Assembly (NCBI RefSeq): GCF_000425485.1
Contig: NZ_KE384385.1
Coordinates: 143,105-207,104, forward strand
Source: Flavobacterium tegetincola DSM 22377
GTDB taxonomy: Bacteria; Bacteroidota; Bacteroidia; Flavobacteriales; Flavobacteriaceae
Length of the DNA stretch: 64,000 nt
Reading direction: 5' to 3'
Below are positions 51,938 through 61,907 of this stretch, piece by piece; the stretch's first letter is position 1, and the number at the start of each line of letters is the position of its first letter. Both the position numbers and the translations under genes were made by a program. Below the pieces are notes generated by a model. It had not been told where the DNA came from. It ran no database searches and saw only the letters and a list, made by a program, of their open reading frames with translations.

Positions 51938-53335
51938 ATGAGTAAATTATATTTCACACTGCTGCTGATTTGTACTGTACAAAGTACATTCGCTCAAACA
52001 ATTCTCAATCGATTTCCTTTAGAATTGAAAAGATCTAGCGACTATTTTCAGATTTTAAATGCTGAAAACGCTTCAAAAGACTACTTTTCTTTTATTACAG
52101 ACAAACAAAATACAACGGTTTTAAAACACAATTCTGCCTTATTTTTTACCGATAGTATAGCTGTTTCTAGACCAGACAAGAATTTTGATTTTATGATCGG
52201 AACCACATTTTCAGAAGATGGAAACCCAAACTTATATTGGTCTTCGAAGGATTATACAACGCTAAAGTTAATTGCATTCGATTTTAAAACCCACACTAGC
52301 TCTAGTCTCATCTTCGAAAATGATTTTGAAAGAGAAAAAGTGGTTGATGTTTTTGTAGCGGAAAACGCTGTAAACATTGTCACCGTTACACAAAACAATC
52401 AATTAAAATTTTCAAATTTTTCAAATAGTGGCAAAAAAGAGTATTTTATCACTTTATCTCCAAATCATACTCCTATTGAAAACGCGAAAGATCCGACCTA
52501 CAGCGAATTAATTTTTGAAAATGGAATAACTGCCATTGATTCAAAATTATTTACTCCATTATATATAGGTGTTTCGAAAGTAAAAAGGTATTTAAACAAC
52601 CAACAATTTATTTTAACTTTTGATACAAAAGCCCAGACAACCGTCTTTTCAATCCATTTAAGTGATTTTTCAGTAGATAAAAAACTGTTTCCGTATGAGC
52701 ATTTAGAAGAAAAGGCCAAATCAAATTCTTTTTTAAATGACACTATTTTATACCAATTCACAGCAAATTCTGAAGCGCTTTCACTATCTGCCACCAATTT
52801 AGCAAGTGGAAATAAAATCAAATCCTATCAAGCAAATGCTAAAAACGATATCGATTTTAAAAACAGTCCGCTTTTACTTCAATCCGAAAGTGGCAAAACA
52901 CGTGAGATCAAAAATACATCTAAATTGTTATCAAAAATAAACGACGGACATGTGGGTTTGAGTGTTTATTCTACTCCCAATTATAATTTATTTACCATTG
53001 GTGGTGTTCGTGAAGTGGCTTCCGGAGGAAATGTGGCCTTAGGAATTGGTGTTGTAGTTTTAGGGGCTTTTGGAGGTGGGTTTGCTGATCCAAGTTTTTT
53101 AATGGATAGCAGCAACTTGCAATCCGTTTACTTTGAAAGTTATTTCGACACCACTTTCAAACATGTAAAAACGCCTTACCGACCTTTGTACATCGATGCT
53201 TTGGGCGAATTCTTAAATGAAAATAACCCATCTGTACACAATACTATTCTTCATAAGAACTATGTAATTCTTAATTATTATGACAGTGAAACCAAAGAAT
53301 TTGTGATGCGTAAATTTGAAGACATTCCTAATTAA
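51938..53335 (+). CDS. Secreted protein of unknown function
   Basis: 465 residues with a signal peptide ending near TFAQ. The mature part consists of repeated short strands and loops with many Phe, Asn, Ser and Lys (for example YFQILNAENASKDYFSFITDKQ), which could form a beta-propeller-like fold. Near residues 355-375 a Gly-rich hydrophobic stretch (GGNVALGIGVVVLGAFGGGF) could cross a membrane or be buried. I do not recognise the family. It follows the CAT-like gene by 41 bases, and a strong terminator ends the unit. Confidence 0.75.
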   Translation: MSKLYFTLLLICTVQSTFAQTILNRFPLELKRSSDYFQILNAENASKDYFSFITDKQNTTVLKHNSALFFTDSIAVSRPDKNFDFMIGTTFSEDGNPNLYWSSKDYTTLKLIAFDFKTHTSSSLIFENDFEREKVVDVFVAENAVNIVTVTQNNQLKFSNFSNSGKKEYFITLSPNHTPIENAKDPTYSELIFENGITAIDSKLFTPLYIGVSKVKRYLNNQQFILTFDTKAQTTVFSIHLSDFSVDKKLFPYEHLEEKAKSNSFLNDTILYQFTANSEALSLSATNLASGNKIKSYQANAKNDIDFKNSPLLLQSESGKTREIKNTSKLLSKINDGHVGLSVYSTPNYNLFTIGGVREVASGGNVALGIGVVVLGAFGGGFADPSFLMDSSNLQSVYFESYFDTTFKHVKTPYRPLYIDALGEFLNENNPSVHNTILHKNYVILNYYDSETKEFVMRKFEDIPN

Positions 53336-53342
53336 ATCAAAA

Positions 53343-53374
53343 AAAAACCGTTTCAAATCTGAAACGGTTTTTTT
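53343..53374. terminator. Bidirectional terminator between the secreted protein and the AAA ATPase operon
   Basis: AAACCGTTTC / GAAACGGTTT with a 6-base loop, an A run before and T run after; it closes both convergent transcripts. Confidence 0.9.
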
Positions 53375-53377
53375 AAA

Positions 53378-56300
53378 TTATTTCCCTAATCCATTCCTCA
53401 AAATCTCTTTTATACCTTCAATGTGGTCCGTAAATTCAGTAATTTGAGATAAAACTTGTGCCATATTATTGGCATCTCCAAACGCTTTTAGTTTATTATT
53501 TTTAACAAAAGTAGTCTTGATATTTTCCCAACGCAGCCGTTCTTCCTCGCTTAAAATACCTGTCATTTCTTTATATTTCAATAAATTAGCTTCTGCAGCA
53601 CTCGTCAAAGTTTGTGTTTCATTTTGATAATGAGAAAGCAACACCGTTTCAATTTCAGCATCGTTCATCATTGGAACAATTTTGGAAACCAACTTATTCA
53701 TATCACGGTACGAACCTTGGAGTCGGAATGCAGGTTCGGTTCTATAGGAATCTTCCATTGCAGCCGAAGAAATGTATGCGCTATTTGCTTTTAAAACCAC
53801 GTCACGCACTTTGATAACTTTGTCTAAAATGGCCAAATACGCTTCAATATCTTGCTTGGAATGATTTCCTTTTAATTCAAAACCATCTTTTTTACCCGAA
53901 GAAGCCATCTCAATTAATGGATATAAATCTTCCGGCATTTTTGAGGCCAATTGCGCCAAAAGTGAATTGGAAGTCATGGCATTTTCAATCAAACTCAACT
54001 CAAAAAGAGCTGCCGTGTTGCCAATAACATCACCTAAATTATAAATATCCGCTCGATTGGCAAGCATGTCTGGAATCTGGAATTTTTCACCCGTTTCGGT
54101 ATAGGGATTTCCGGCCATTACCACACAAAACTTTTTGGATTTCATGTCGTACGTTTTCGGATTTCCGTTGTAAACTCCTGCCATTTTTCGTGTTCCATCG
54201 GCAAGTGAGATAAATTTCTGAAGCAATTCTGGGTTGCAATGCTGAATATCATCTAAATAAAGCATCACGTTGTTACCCATTTCTAATGCTAAATTAAGTT
54301 TTTTCAACTCTTCTCTAGCTGCAGAATTCGTAGCCGATTCAGGATCAACTGAAGTTATTTCATGTCCAATTGCAGGAACATTTATTTTGACAAAAACAAG
54401 TCCCAATCGGTTGGCTAAATATTCCATCAACGTGGTTTTTCCATAACCTGGAGGCGAAACCAAAAGCAACATTCCCGAACGGTCTGTTCTTCTATCATCT
54501 CCCGCACTTCCCAATTGTTTGGCCAGATTTTCTCCAAATAAAGGCAAATACACTTGGTCTATTAGTTTATTTCTAACAAACGATGTCAATACTTTTGGTT
54601 CAAATTCATGCAGTCTTAAATCTTCTTTTAGACTCAAAGTGAGTTGATGTCTTTCCAATCGAAAGTGCTCAAAAGCAGGAACATCAACCTCAAAATGATG
54701 TTCTAAAACTTGAATAAATCGGTGGTAATTAAAATTAAACTTCCCTTCCGTAATAGTAGGATGCTGACCCGACAAGCCGGAAATCACAACATCCGCATCA
54801 ATAGAAATTACATTTTCTGCACTTTCATGTGGAAAAAGCAGAAGCGCAATCACTTCAAAAACATATTCTAAATCGCTCTCTATTTTTGTATCGCTGATGT
54901 AAGACGAAACCCATTGCATAGCCAACTGCAATTTATCTTCCAAATCAGTCGCTTTTCCGATAGCTTGTTTGAATTTTAAATCGGTATTTTTTGCAGCAAT
55001 TACTTTTTGAAATTCATTTGCTAAATGTTGTGCCTTCAAACTGGTTACAAAAACAGCATCGTGCATCAATTCCTTAAATAAATAAAGCGCGGCACTTTCA
55101 ACATCCATTACCGCTTTTCTGGCAAACTCGGATTGGGATGCAAAGCCTTTTAAATCTTTTTCGAGTTCTTCAATGATGTAATCAAATTGGCTGCTGTTTG
55201 GAAAAACATCTAATACTTCACCGGCTGATTTGATTTTCAAATCTAAATTTTCTCTTTTAGCTATATCTAAACTGTTCCAGAAAAATTGTGCAAAAGCGCG
55301 GGTTTTAGAATCAAAACGGAGCATTCCAAGTGCATGGTGTTTTTCCAAAAGTGCTTTTAAAAGCAACAAAGCATCCGCATCATGAACACCTTTAATGTAT
55401 CCTTCCGAATAATTTTTAGCCGTTTCTTCTGCAACTAATTGCTGCAAATTTTCAGCAGTTAAACTCAATAAATCAGAAACAGGATGCGACTTAAATATTT
55501 TATAAGCCAAGAAAGATCCGCGATACACCGCGTCATTTTCCGAAACCAAATCTTGATCCCAGTACTTTTTACCTGAATCTAAAACTGCATTTTTTAACGG
55601 TTGATAAAAATCAGTTCCCGTTAAATGATAATTTAATTTTCCTTCTTTAAATACAATTGTCAAATCTAATACTTGCCTGTTTACGGCAAATTTATGTTTC
55701 CCTAAACGTATGATATTTTCGCCGTCTTCATATAATTCGTGCTTGTCTTTCAATTTGCGCAAAGCATCTTCCTTTGCCGATTTCAATTCGGTTTCAATTG
55801 ATTCTGCTTTACCAACGTCATTTAAATCTACCAATTGTTTGACTAAATCGCGCAGTTTTGAAATCATCAAATCTGCCGCAAAATATCCGTTGATTTCTTC
55901 GGTAGAATTGAAAGTCATTGCTTTTGTAGCCACACTTTTCAAAATTCTTTTCGACGCATTTTCAACAGCAATTGCTTTCTTGTTTCGAGCTTCAATTAAA
56001 CTGTTTTTCTTGGCTTCAAAAGCATTGTAAATTTCTTCCCTTTTTTCGATAATTAAGACGGTAAAATCTTCATAATCGGCAAAACGTGCTTCTAAATCTT
56101 CCAACTGAACCGACATTTTATTGAGCGATTCTGCAATTTTATCCGGCGTGTTGGCGCGGTCAAGTGCGTTGACAATACTTTGGTCAATCAATTTCATTTG
56201 AGCCGCAAAATCAGCTTTTGCCTCTTTGCCACCCAATGTACTCATCTTGTTCTTGATTTCTGCTTTCACTTTATTTAGAGTGGCAAAAATCAACGAAATA

Positions 56301-58228
56301 TTATTTATAATTTGTGTCGCGTGCGATGTGTCTTCGATGTTTAAGTTAGAAACGATATCAATCAACATTTCCAGATCACCGGTAATCTGATTGACTTCCT
56401 CCTCTAGCTTTTTTCCTTCAGCTACTTTTGAGATCGCATCAATTTCTCCTTGTTTTTCATTAACACGAATTTGATACGGTTCCAGCGCTTTTTCATTCAA
56501 TAAAAACTGAACACAATGTTGCGAAACGCGTTCGGTTTGGCTGACAATTTCTTTTTCAATTTCTTCAATTAAAGCCATATCCACGTACCGCACTTCTTTC
56601 AAAGTGATCAATTCACCACGGAGTTTTCTTAAATTTGCCAAATTAGAAACAAAAACATCAATATTATCTAAAGACGATGATTTGATAGTGCTGAAAATTT
56701 TGTTCGCCTTTTGTTCCGTTTCGGCAGTCAACTCCTTGGCATGCAAACGCAATTGTACTACTTTTTCAAATTCGTCAATTGCAGCATTTGCCGTATTTTT
56801 AATTTCTAAAAGTGGAATTTTTAATTCGAAGGTTTCTGCACCACCAATCCAATAATATCCGTCTAAAATGTTTTGCGTAAGCTTGGATAAATCGGCATAC
56901 AATCCGTCATAATCATCACTTTTATTAAGCAAAGTAACAATAGAATTAGAATCTGCCATTGCCTTTACAATGTCTTTGTTTCCAATTTTATAAATAAAAC
57001 TGTCTTTAAATTCAGATGGAATTACGGCACCTTTGACAAATGGAGTTTGCCAAATTTGAATAACATGGTTTTTGGTTTGCTCATTTTCTGACTTGAAATA
57101 ACACAATTCACCATTACTTAAAATCGTAAATCCATTGCAAACGATTGGATTTTTAACTTCATGCGAAATTAAATTGTAGGAAATCAATACATATTGTCCG
57201 TGCTGACTTTCATAGAAAACGTACATAAAATCTTCCCCGTTTGGCGAAGAAATACGTTCTTGAAACATGAGTTGTTCCAAGTTGTTTTCAAAAATTTTGT
57301 ATTCTCCGGTTTGCAAATAATATCCGTTAGAAAACATCAATCCATGGTTGTCAGGAAGCAAAATGGCAGCATTTTTTACGCTGTCCACTTTCTGCACTTC
57401 CTGTAATTTATGGTTGTATATAAAATATCTGGCTTCTTCTTGAAACGGCTTAATTTGTAACGCAATTAAATTTCCGAGGTCGGCAAATTTATAGGTTCCA
57501 TCGTCCAGCGTTTGATCAGGAAATGCAACATCTTCATCAAAAATTCCTTTTCCAGACGTTGTATTGTCTTCAATTTTTATGGTTAACGTGCCACCAACTG
57601 TTTCTACAAATACTTTATCTAAAATAGAAATATGCGGATGTTTTCCATACTTCTGCATCTCTCTTGTGGTTTCTTGCCACAGGAAATCGTGCTGTTTTGG
57701 AAATTTATATTCGTGATCACTTCTGTTGTCAATATATTCCAGAGTACCTTCCCGAATCAACCATTTGAAGGTTTTTACATCAGAAACACGATCGCTCAGT
57801 TGAAAAACCATGTGCAAATAATTCCCGCCAATAAAGAACTTTCTGAACTCGGTATCGCGGTAATATTTGTATAAATTTAAAAAATCAAATAGGAACGTTT
57901 CGTCGTTGATCAAATCGAGATTTTGCGACAGAAATTCTTGATTTTCATATTTGTAAATACTAAAAACGTCTTCAATCTTGATTTCCGTTCGCAACCCAAA
58001 ATACACATTATAACCAAAAAGACAAAAATCACCAATGTTTACAATATCACTTGAAATACAATTGTTTTCAGTAATGATGCGGTTGTTGGCAATTAATTTA
58101 GTTTCAACACTTCCAAAAACTTCTTTTCGAGCGTCATTCAGTAAATTCAATCGATGGATTAAATCCTTTTTTTGAGTCTCTAAACGGCTTTGTATGATTT
58201 CGTAAGTTCCGCCTTCTAGTGCATTCAT
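53378..58228 (-). CDS. Giant MoxR-like AAA ATPase with coiled coils (DNA repair ATPase type)
   Basis: 1616 residues. The first 450 or so form beta-rich repeats resembling a propeller (YFIYNHKLQEVQKV, DFMYVFYESQHGQY). Residues about 480-900 are predicted coiled coil (many Glu, Lys, Leu heptads). An unassigned helical region follows. The AAA module has Walker A PPGYGKTT (Lys1264), Walker B VMLYLDDIQH (Asp1326-Asp1327) and sensor 1 VVMAGNP, with an Arg in MLANRAD as possible finger. Proteins of this size and order are usually labelled DNA repair ATPase, but no repair activity is shown by the sequence. As last gene of an operon with PspA and flotillin, it is better seen as a remodelling motor acting at membranes. 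Confidence 0.82.
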   Translation of the reverse strand: MNALEGGTYEIIQSRLETQKKDLIHRLNLLNDARKEVFGSVETKLIANNRIITENNCISSDIVNIGDFCLFGYNVYFGLRTEIKIEDVFSIYKYENQEFLSQNLDLINDETFLFDFLNLYKYYRDTEFRKFFIGGNYLHMVFQLSDRVSDVKTFKWLIREGTLEYIDNRSDHEYKFPKQHDFLWQETTREMQKYGKHPHISILDKVFVETVGGTLTIKIEDNTTSGKGIFDEDVAFPDQTLDDGTYKFADLGNLIALQIKPFQEEARYFIYNHKLQEVQKVDSVKNAAILLPDNHGLMFSNGYYLQTGEYKIFENNLEQLMFQERISSPNGEDFMYVFYESQHGQYVLISYNLISHEVKNPIVCNGFTILSNGELCYFKSENEQTKNHVIQIWQTPFVKGAVIPSEFKDSFIYKIGNKDIVKAMADSNSIVTLLNKSDDYDGLYADLSKLTQNILDGYYWIGGAETFELKIPLLEIKNTANAAIDEFEKVVQLRLHAKELTAETEQKANKIFSTIKSSSLDNIDVFVSNLANLRKLRGELITLKEVRYVDMALIEEIEKEIVSQTERVSQHCVQFLLNEKALEPYQIRVNEKQGEIDAISKVAEGKKLEEEVNQITGDLEMLIDIVSNLNIEDTSHATQIINNISLIFATLNKVKAEIKNKMSTLGGKEAKADFAAQMKLIDQSIVNALDRANTPDKIAESLNKMSVQLEDLEARFADYEDFTVLIIEKREEIYNAFEAKKNSLIEARNKKAIAVENASKRILKSVATKAMTFNSTEEINGYFAADLMISKLRDLVKQLVDLNDVGKAESIETELKSAKEDALRKLKDKHELYEDGENIIRLGKHKFAVNRQVLDLTIVFKEGKLNYHLTGTDFYQPLKNAVLDSGKKYWDQDLVSENDAVYRGSFLAYKIFKSHPVSDLLSLTAENLQQLVAEETAKNYSEGYIKGVHDADALLLLKALLEKHHALGMLRFDSKTRAFAQFFWNSLDIAKRENLDLKIKSAGEVLDVFPNSSQFDYIIEELEKDLKGFASQSEFARKAVMDVESAALYLFKELMHDAVFVTSLKAQHLANEFQKVIAAKNTDLKFKQAIGKATDLEDKLQLAMQWVSSYISDTKIESDLEYVFEVIALLLFPHESAENVISIDADVVISGLSGQHPTITEGKFNFNYHRFIQVLEHHFEVDVPAFEHFRLERHQLTLSLKEDLRLHEFEPKVLTSFVRNKLIDQVYLPLFGENLAKQLGSAGDDRRTDRSGMLLLVSPPGYGKTTLMEYLANRLGLVFVKINVPAIGHEITSVDPESATNSAAREELKKLNLALEMGNNVMLYLDDIQHCNPELLQKFISLADGTRKMAGVYNGNPKTYDMKSKKFCVVMAGNPYTETGEKFQIPDMLANRADIYNLGDVIGNTAALFELSLIENAMTSNSLLAQLASKMPEDLYPLIEMASSGKKDGFELKGNHSKQDIEAYLAILDKVIKVRDVVLKANSAYISSAAMEDSYRTEPAFRLQGSYRDMNKLVSKIVPMMNDAEIETVLLSHYQNETQTLTSAAEANLLKYKEMTGILSEEERLRWENIKTTFVKNNKLKAFGDANNMAQVLSQITEFTDHIEGIKEILRNGLGK

Positions 58229-58290
58229 AATTAAAATGTCGTTGATGGTTAATAGATTTAGACCCGATTGAAAATTCAGGACTTAAAATT

Positions 58291-58318
58291 TCCTGCAAGA
58301 AAAAGCTTTCTTGCAGGA
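58291..58318. other. Hairpin between the flotillin and ATPase genes
   Basis: A perfect 12-base stem TCCTGCAAGAAA / TTTCTTGCAGGA around AAGC. On the minus strand it is followed by AAATTTTAAG, too few T for a strong terminator. It may lower read-through into the ATPase gene or protect the upstream mRNA. Confidence 0.75.
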
Positions 58319-58333
58319 GAAGTATAAAAATTT

Positions 58334-60394
58334 TTAACCTAGTTTTTTGTCGGTCAAGCCCATGTTTTTAGCCATGGTCATTAAGTTAGAAAACAAACCT
58401 TGTTCGCTATCGTCGTTACTTCTTCTTTGCAATTCAAGCAGCAAACCAGAAACCGTCAAGTTTTTTATGTCTTCGGAAGAAATCCCGTATTTGTCAGCAA
58501 AACCTTTGACGCGTTCCATTAAATTTCCGCCTTCCAAAGCGCTTTCGCCAAGAATTGCTTCTTTGATTTCAGTAATATTTTCAGAACTGTTTACCAAACG
58601 ATCGAAACCTTTGGCTCTTGTAATCTGACCCACAATTTGATCAAAGAACATTGTTTCGCCACCCACAATATCAATTTTTGCTGCTTTTAATGCTTCGCCA
58701 ATTACGCTTGCTTGTGCATCTGCAATGTCTTTTTGAATATTGATGTGTGCCAAATCTACTTGCAGTTCTTTGTTTAAACGCAATTTAAATTCTTCGTGCT
58801 CTTTACCAACACCGTCTAATTTTTTCATTGCATTTGCTTTTTCTTCAATTCCTGTTGCTTCTGCTAATGCTTTCTCACGAATTACTTCTGCTTCTGCAAA
58901 ACCTAAATCTCTAGAAGATGTAGCTTTTGCCGTCATTCCAGCAGCTTCGGCTACAGCCATTTTTTCTACAATTACAGCGTCCACAATTCCTTGACGTTCG
59001 TTTGCATCCGCTTTAGCATGCATCACTTGTGCTTCAGAAAGTCCTACAGTTGCATCTTCTTTTGCTTTTGCTTCTGCTAAAATTTTACGTGCTTGGGCTT
59101 CTTTTTCGCTCGCTACTAAATGCGCTTCTGCATCGATATTGATTTCTTCTGCTTTTTGTTTTGCAGCATCTTTTTCAGATTCGGCTGCTCTGATTTTCTT
59201 AATATAAAGTTCTTCGCTATCTTTTTCGGCTAACGTAATTGCCACTTTTTTAGCTCGATCGGCGGTTTTAAACGCTTCAATATCTTTCATGTTTTCTTGT
59301 TCTTGCACTACTCCTTTTTCAAGTACTACTCGATCGCGAATTACATCTTGGATATTTTTACGTTCAATTTCAACTGCTTTTTCCTTTTCAATTTGTGCCA
59401 AAGTCACTACTCTTTCACGTTCAGTTTGTTCCAATGCACGGTCTTTTTCCACACGTTCTGTTTCTACAGCTTCTGTACGTTCTTTGTTTTTCAAAGCCAC
59501 AATTACCAAACGGTCTTTATTTTCCTCTGCAACAGCTACTTTTTCAGTCGTATTGATGCGAGCCGTTTCTGATTTTAAGCGTTCTTCTTCAGAAACCTTC
59601 ATGATTTCGGCTTCTTCACGCGATTTTATGTTGGCAATCTCTCTTTTTTGTTGCTCTTGTTTTTCTGCCAATTGACGGTCTAATGCTAATATTGCTTCGG
59701 TTGCTTCCACGTCTTGCTTGCGAATTGTTTTTTGCTCGTCCCTGCGAATCAAATTCGATTTAATGTTTTGTGCAGCCGTCAGTTCAATAATTTTCTTAAT
59801 ACCTTCAGAGTCCAAAATATTATCGGCTTTTAAAAAGCTCAACGGCGTTTGCTCTAAATCATCAATGGCACAATCGTCCAAAATATATCCGTTCAAATCG
59901 GTTCCAATGATTGAGATAATTTCAGCACGGAATTCACTTCGAGCTTCATACAATTCAATGAAATCAAACTTCTTACCGACGGTTTTTAATGCTTCAGAGA
60001 ATTTGGCATCAAATAAAGTGCGCAATACTTCCATATCAGAAGCTCTTTCGCAACCAATAGTTTGTGCTACATTTATAATGTCAGCCGTAGATTTATTAAT
60101 TTTTATGAAAAAAGTAACCTTGATATCTGCACGAATGTTGTCTTTACAAATTAAACCATTTGCACCCGTTCGTTCTACGTCTAACTTTTTTACAGAAATA
60201 TCCATGATTTCCATTTTGTGCAAAACAGGAACTACAAGTCCAGCATTGTAAAAAACTTTAGTACCACCGGCACCCGTTCTCACAATTACTTTTCCTTGGA
60301 TAATTTTTTTGTACATTGAAATTATCCAAACCAAGAGGCCGACAACAACAATAATGATGGCAATCATCGTAATAAGTAAAGAATTTCCTAACAT
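58334..60394 (-). CDS. Flotillin / YqiK-like SPFH protein
   Basis: 686 residues. One N-terminal membrane helix (about 5-26), then an SPFH domain (about 45-200, KVIVRTGAGGTKVFYNAGLVVPVLHK in sequence), then a very long Glu/Ala/Lys-rich coiled coil (about 210-560, with many AEAK and EKA repeats) and a small C-terminal helical domain (FADKYGISSEDIKNLTVSGLLLEL). Flotillins form large rings or scaffolds on the inner membrane and organise membrane fluidity and protein complexes. Gene order PspA, NfeD/YqiJ-like, flotillin matches known bacterial stress operons. The gene is preceded by a 123-base gap holding possible operator half-sites. Confidence 0.92.
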   Translation of the reverse strand: MLGNSLLITMIAIIIVVVGLLVWIISMYKKIIQGKVIVRTGAGGTKVFYNAGLVVPVLHKMEIMDISVKKLDVERTGANGLICKDNIRADIKVTFFIKINKSTADIINVAQTIGCERASDMEVLRTLFDAKFSEALKTVGKKFDFIELYEARSEFRAEIISIIGTDLNGYILDDCAIDDLEQTPLSFLKADNILDSEGIKKIIELTAAQNIKSNLIRRDEQKTIRKQDVEATEAILALDRQLAEKQEQQKREIANIKSREEAEIMKVSEEERLKSETARINTTEKVAVAEENKDRLVIVALKNKERTEAVETERVEKDRALEQTERERVVTLAQIEKEKAVEIERKNIQDVIRDRVVLEKGVVQEQENMKDIEAFKTADRAKKVAITLAEKDSEELYIKKIRAAESEKDAAKQKAEEINIDAEAHLVASEKEAQARKILAEAKAKEDATVGLSEAQVMHAKADANERQGIVDAVIVEKMAVAEAAGMTAKATSSRDLGFAEAEVIREKALAEATGIEEKANAMKKLDGVGKEHEEFKLRLNKELQVDLAHINIQKDIADAQASVIGEALKAAKIDIVGGETMFFDQIVGQITRAKGFDRLVNSSENITEIKEAILGESALEGGNLMERVKGFADKYGISSEDIKNLTVSGLLLELQRRSNDDSEQGLFSNLMTMAKNMGLTDKKLG

Positions 60395-60448
60395 GTTTTT
60401 GGTTTTTTAATAGGTTTGAATTAGTTATAAAATAGATTTTAAAAGTAG

Positions 60449-60469
60449 TGCTAATAATTGCATTAGCAA
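60449..60469. promoter_or_regulatory. Inverted TGCTAA / TTAGCA site ahead of the flotillin gene
   Basis: TGCTAA (60449-60454) and TTAGCAA (60463-60469) face each other across 8 bases. The same half-site recurs several times in the promoter of the XRE/S24-like regulator at 62512-62591, so it may be that regulator's operator. No clear -7 box is seen here. Confidence 0.4.
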
Positions 60470-60517
60470 ATCCATAATTTGAATTATAATCGCAATCATT
60501 TTTACTTTGTTTTAATT

Positions 60518-61183
60518 TTAATAATCAAATTTTTCTACGAGACAATACCTTTTGTCTTCGCTCTCGCCAACGATAACAGCTTCTTGTCCTGCAAGTAATT
60601 TTTCGGCAGTATTACTTTTGGCGGAAAGCCGAATGGGATCTCCGTTTACGGTCAACTGTATTTGTCCTGTTTTCAAATCATCTAATGTTGAGAAAACCAC
60701 ACATCTTCTGCCTAGAAAATCAATTTCAGGTTCGCCCTTATGGTTGACTTGTTTGTACAAATATGCCAGTGGTTTACTGAATATTTTGACAATAAAGAGG
60801 CTAAAAATTAGATTTGGAATTAGTAATAAAACTCCGACCCAAGTACTTTCTATGCCTAAATAATAAGTCACATTAATTCCTAGAAACCACATTGTAAAGA
60901 AAATGATGGTCAGAATAAACATCAACGGCAATTCGTCAAAATTAAAGAATTCGAGGATTTTCATGAAACCATTTCCTTCCGCATGCACGTCTGTTCTGTC
61001 TGGCAAATCATGTGAGTGACTGTCAAAATCCGTATCTAAATCAGCAGAATCAAAGTCGACACTGAACAAATCCGGATCCAATCCCGCCACGATCACTGCA
61101 ATCCAATAGAGCAACATGACGATGGACATGATGCTAAAAAAAGCATTTACCGGAGAAAACGAAATCTCAATTAACTCTTTCAT
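60518..61183 (-). CDS. YqiJ/NfeD-like membrane protein with OB-fold end
   Basis: 221 residues. A hydrophobic N-terminal helix (about 12-34) is followed by an acidic His/Asp-rich loop (DFDSADLDTDFDSHSHD) that could bind metal, then two or three more helices (about 84-135) and a C-terminal OB-like beta domain (about 155-221, FLGRRCVVFSTLDDLKTGQIQ, GQEAVIVGES). NfeD-type OB domains pair with flotillins, and YqiJ is the known partner of YqiK. It starts 8 bases after the PspA stop, in the same operon. Confidence 0.85.
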   Translation of the reverse strand: MKELIEISFSPVNAFFSIMSIVMLLYWIAVIVAGLDPDLFSVDFDSADLDTDFDSHSHDLPDRTDVHAEGNGFMKILEFFNFDELPLMFILTIIFFTMWFLGINVTYYLGIESTWVGVLLLIPNLIFSLFIVKIFSKPLAYLYKQVNHKGEPEIDFLGRRCVVFSTLDDLKTGQIQLTVNGDPIRLSAKSNTAEKLLAGQEAVIVGESEDKRYCLVEKFDY

Positions 61184-61191
61184 CTTTAATT

Positions 61192-61905
61192 TTATGCGTT
61201 AGAATCTGTGATACCCATCTGTTCTTTTAATTTCTCTAATTCGCTTGACGCTTTGGTTTGTTTTACATTTATTGCTTTATCAATTTCATCATCTACGGAT
61301 TTTGAATTGTTTGCTATATCGCCGTATGCTTCTGCCAATGCTTCTTCTTGCGCTACTTTTTCTTTCATACGTTCCAAGAGTGCCACCGTTCCATTGCTGT
61401 CAATTTGAGCCATTTGCTTGTTCAAAGTTTTTGTAGCATCGGCCACTTTTACTCTGGATCGCAAAATTTTCAACTCGTTTTCCCATTTTGAAATATTTTG
61501 CTTAATGGTTTGCACATTGCTTTCCATTTGCGAAACATTCAAATCAAATTTTTCTTTGTCGGCAATTGCTCTATTTTGACCACCAATTGCTTCTTCTTTT
61601 TTCATCAAAGCTTCGGTTGCCAAGCGGTCTGCTTCTGCCGCATCCAATCCACCGGATTGGGCTTTTTTTAGAATCAACATAGCTTTTTCATTGTAATCTT
61701 CGCCTTTTGCTTCGTATTCTTGCACTTCATTTTTAGCGCGAATACTCATGGCTTTTACTTGTGCCAAAGCTTCAAGACTTTTGTCTAAATCCAATTTCAT
61801 GTCGCGAATTCCTTGTTCGGTCATCTTGATTGGATCTTCAATTCCGTCAATTGCAGAATGTACTTCTGCTTGTCCTATTTTAAATAATCTTTTTAAAAAT
61901 TGCAT
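61192..61905 (-). CDS. PspA/IM30-family membrane-stress protein
   Basis: 237 residues, almost wholly helical. An N-terminal segment IEDPIKMTEQGIRDMKLDLDKSLEALAQVKA leads to a long helical hairpin with LKKAQSGGLDAAEADRLATEAL and the ALLERMKEKVAQEEALAEAYGDI stretch, the usual PspA/IM30 pattern. This superfamily is the bacterial form of ESCRT-III: it polymerises on damaged inner membrane and limits leakage of protons. It lies 2 bases after the YbjN-like gene and 8 before the YqiJ-like gene. Confidence 0.92.
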   Translation of the reverse strand: MQFLKRLFKIGQAEVHSAIDGIEDPIKMTEQGIRDMKLDLDKSLEALAQVKAMSIRAKNEVQEYEAKGEDYNEKAMLILKKAQSGGLDAAEADRLATEALMKKEEAIGGQNRAIADKEKFDLNVSQMESNVQTIKQNISKWENELKILRSRVKVADATKTLNKQMAQIDSNGTVALLERMKEKVAQEEALAEAYGDIANNSKSVDDEIDKAINVKQTKASSELEKLKEQMGITDSNA

Positions 61906-61907
61906 AA

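Noticed and set aside
59289..60251. Ser- and Phe-rich open frames opposite the flotillin coiled coil
   Set aside because: Antisense of the Glu/Ala/Lys-rich repeat region naturally gives long open Ser/Phe-rich frames.
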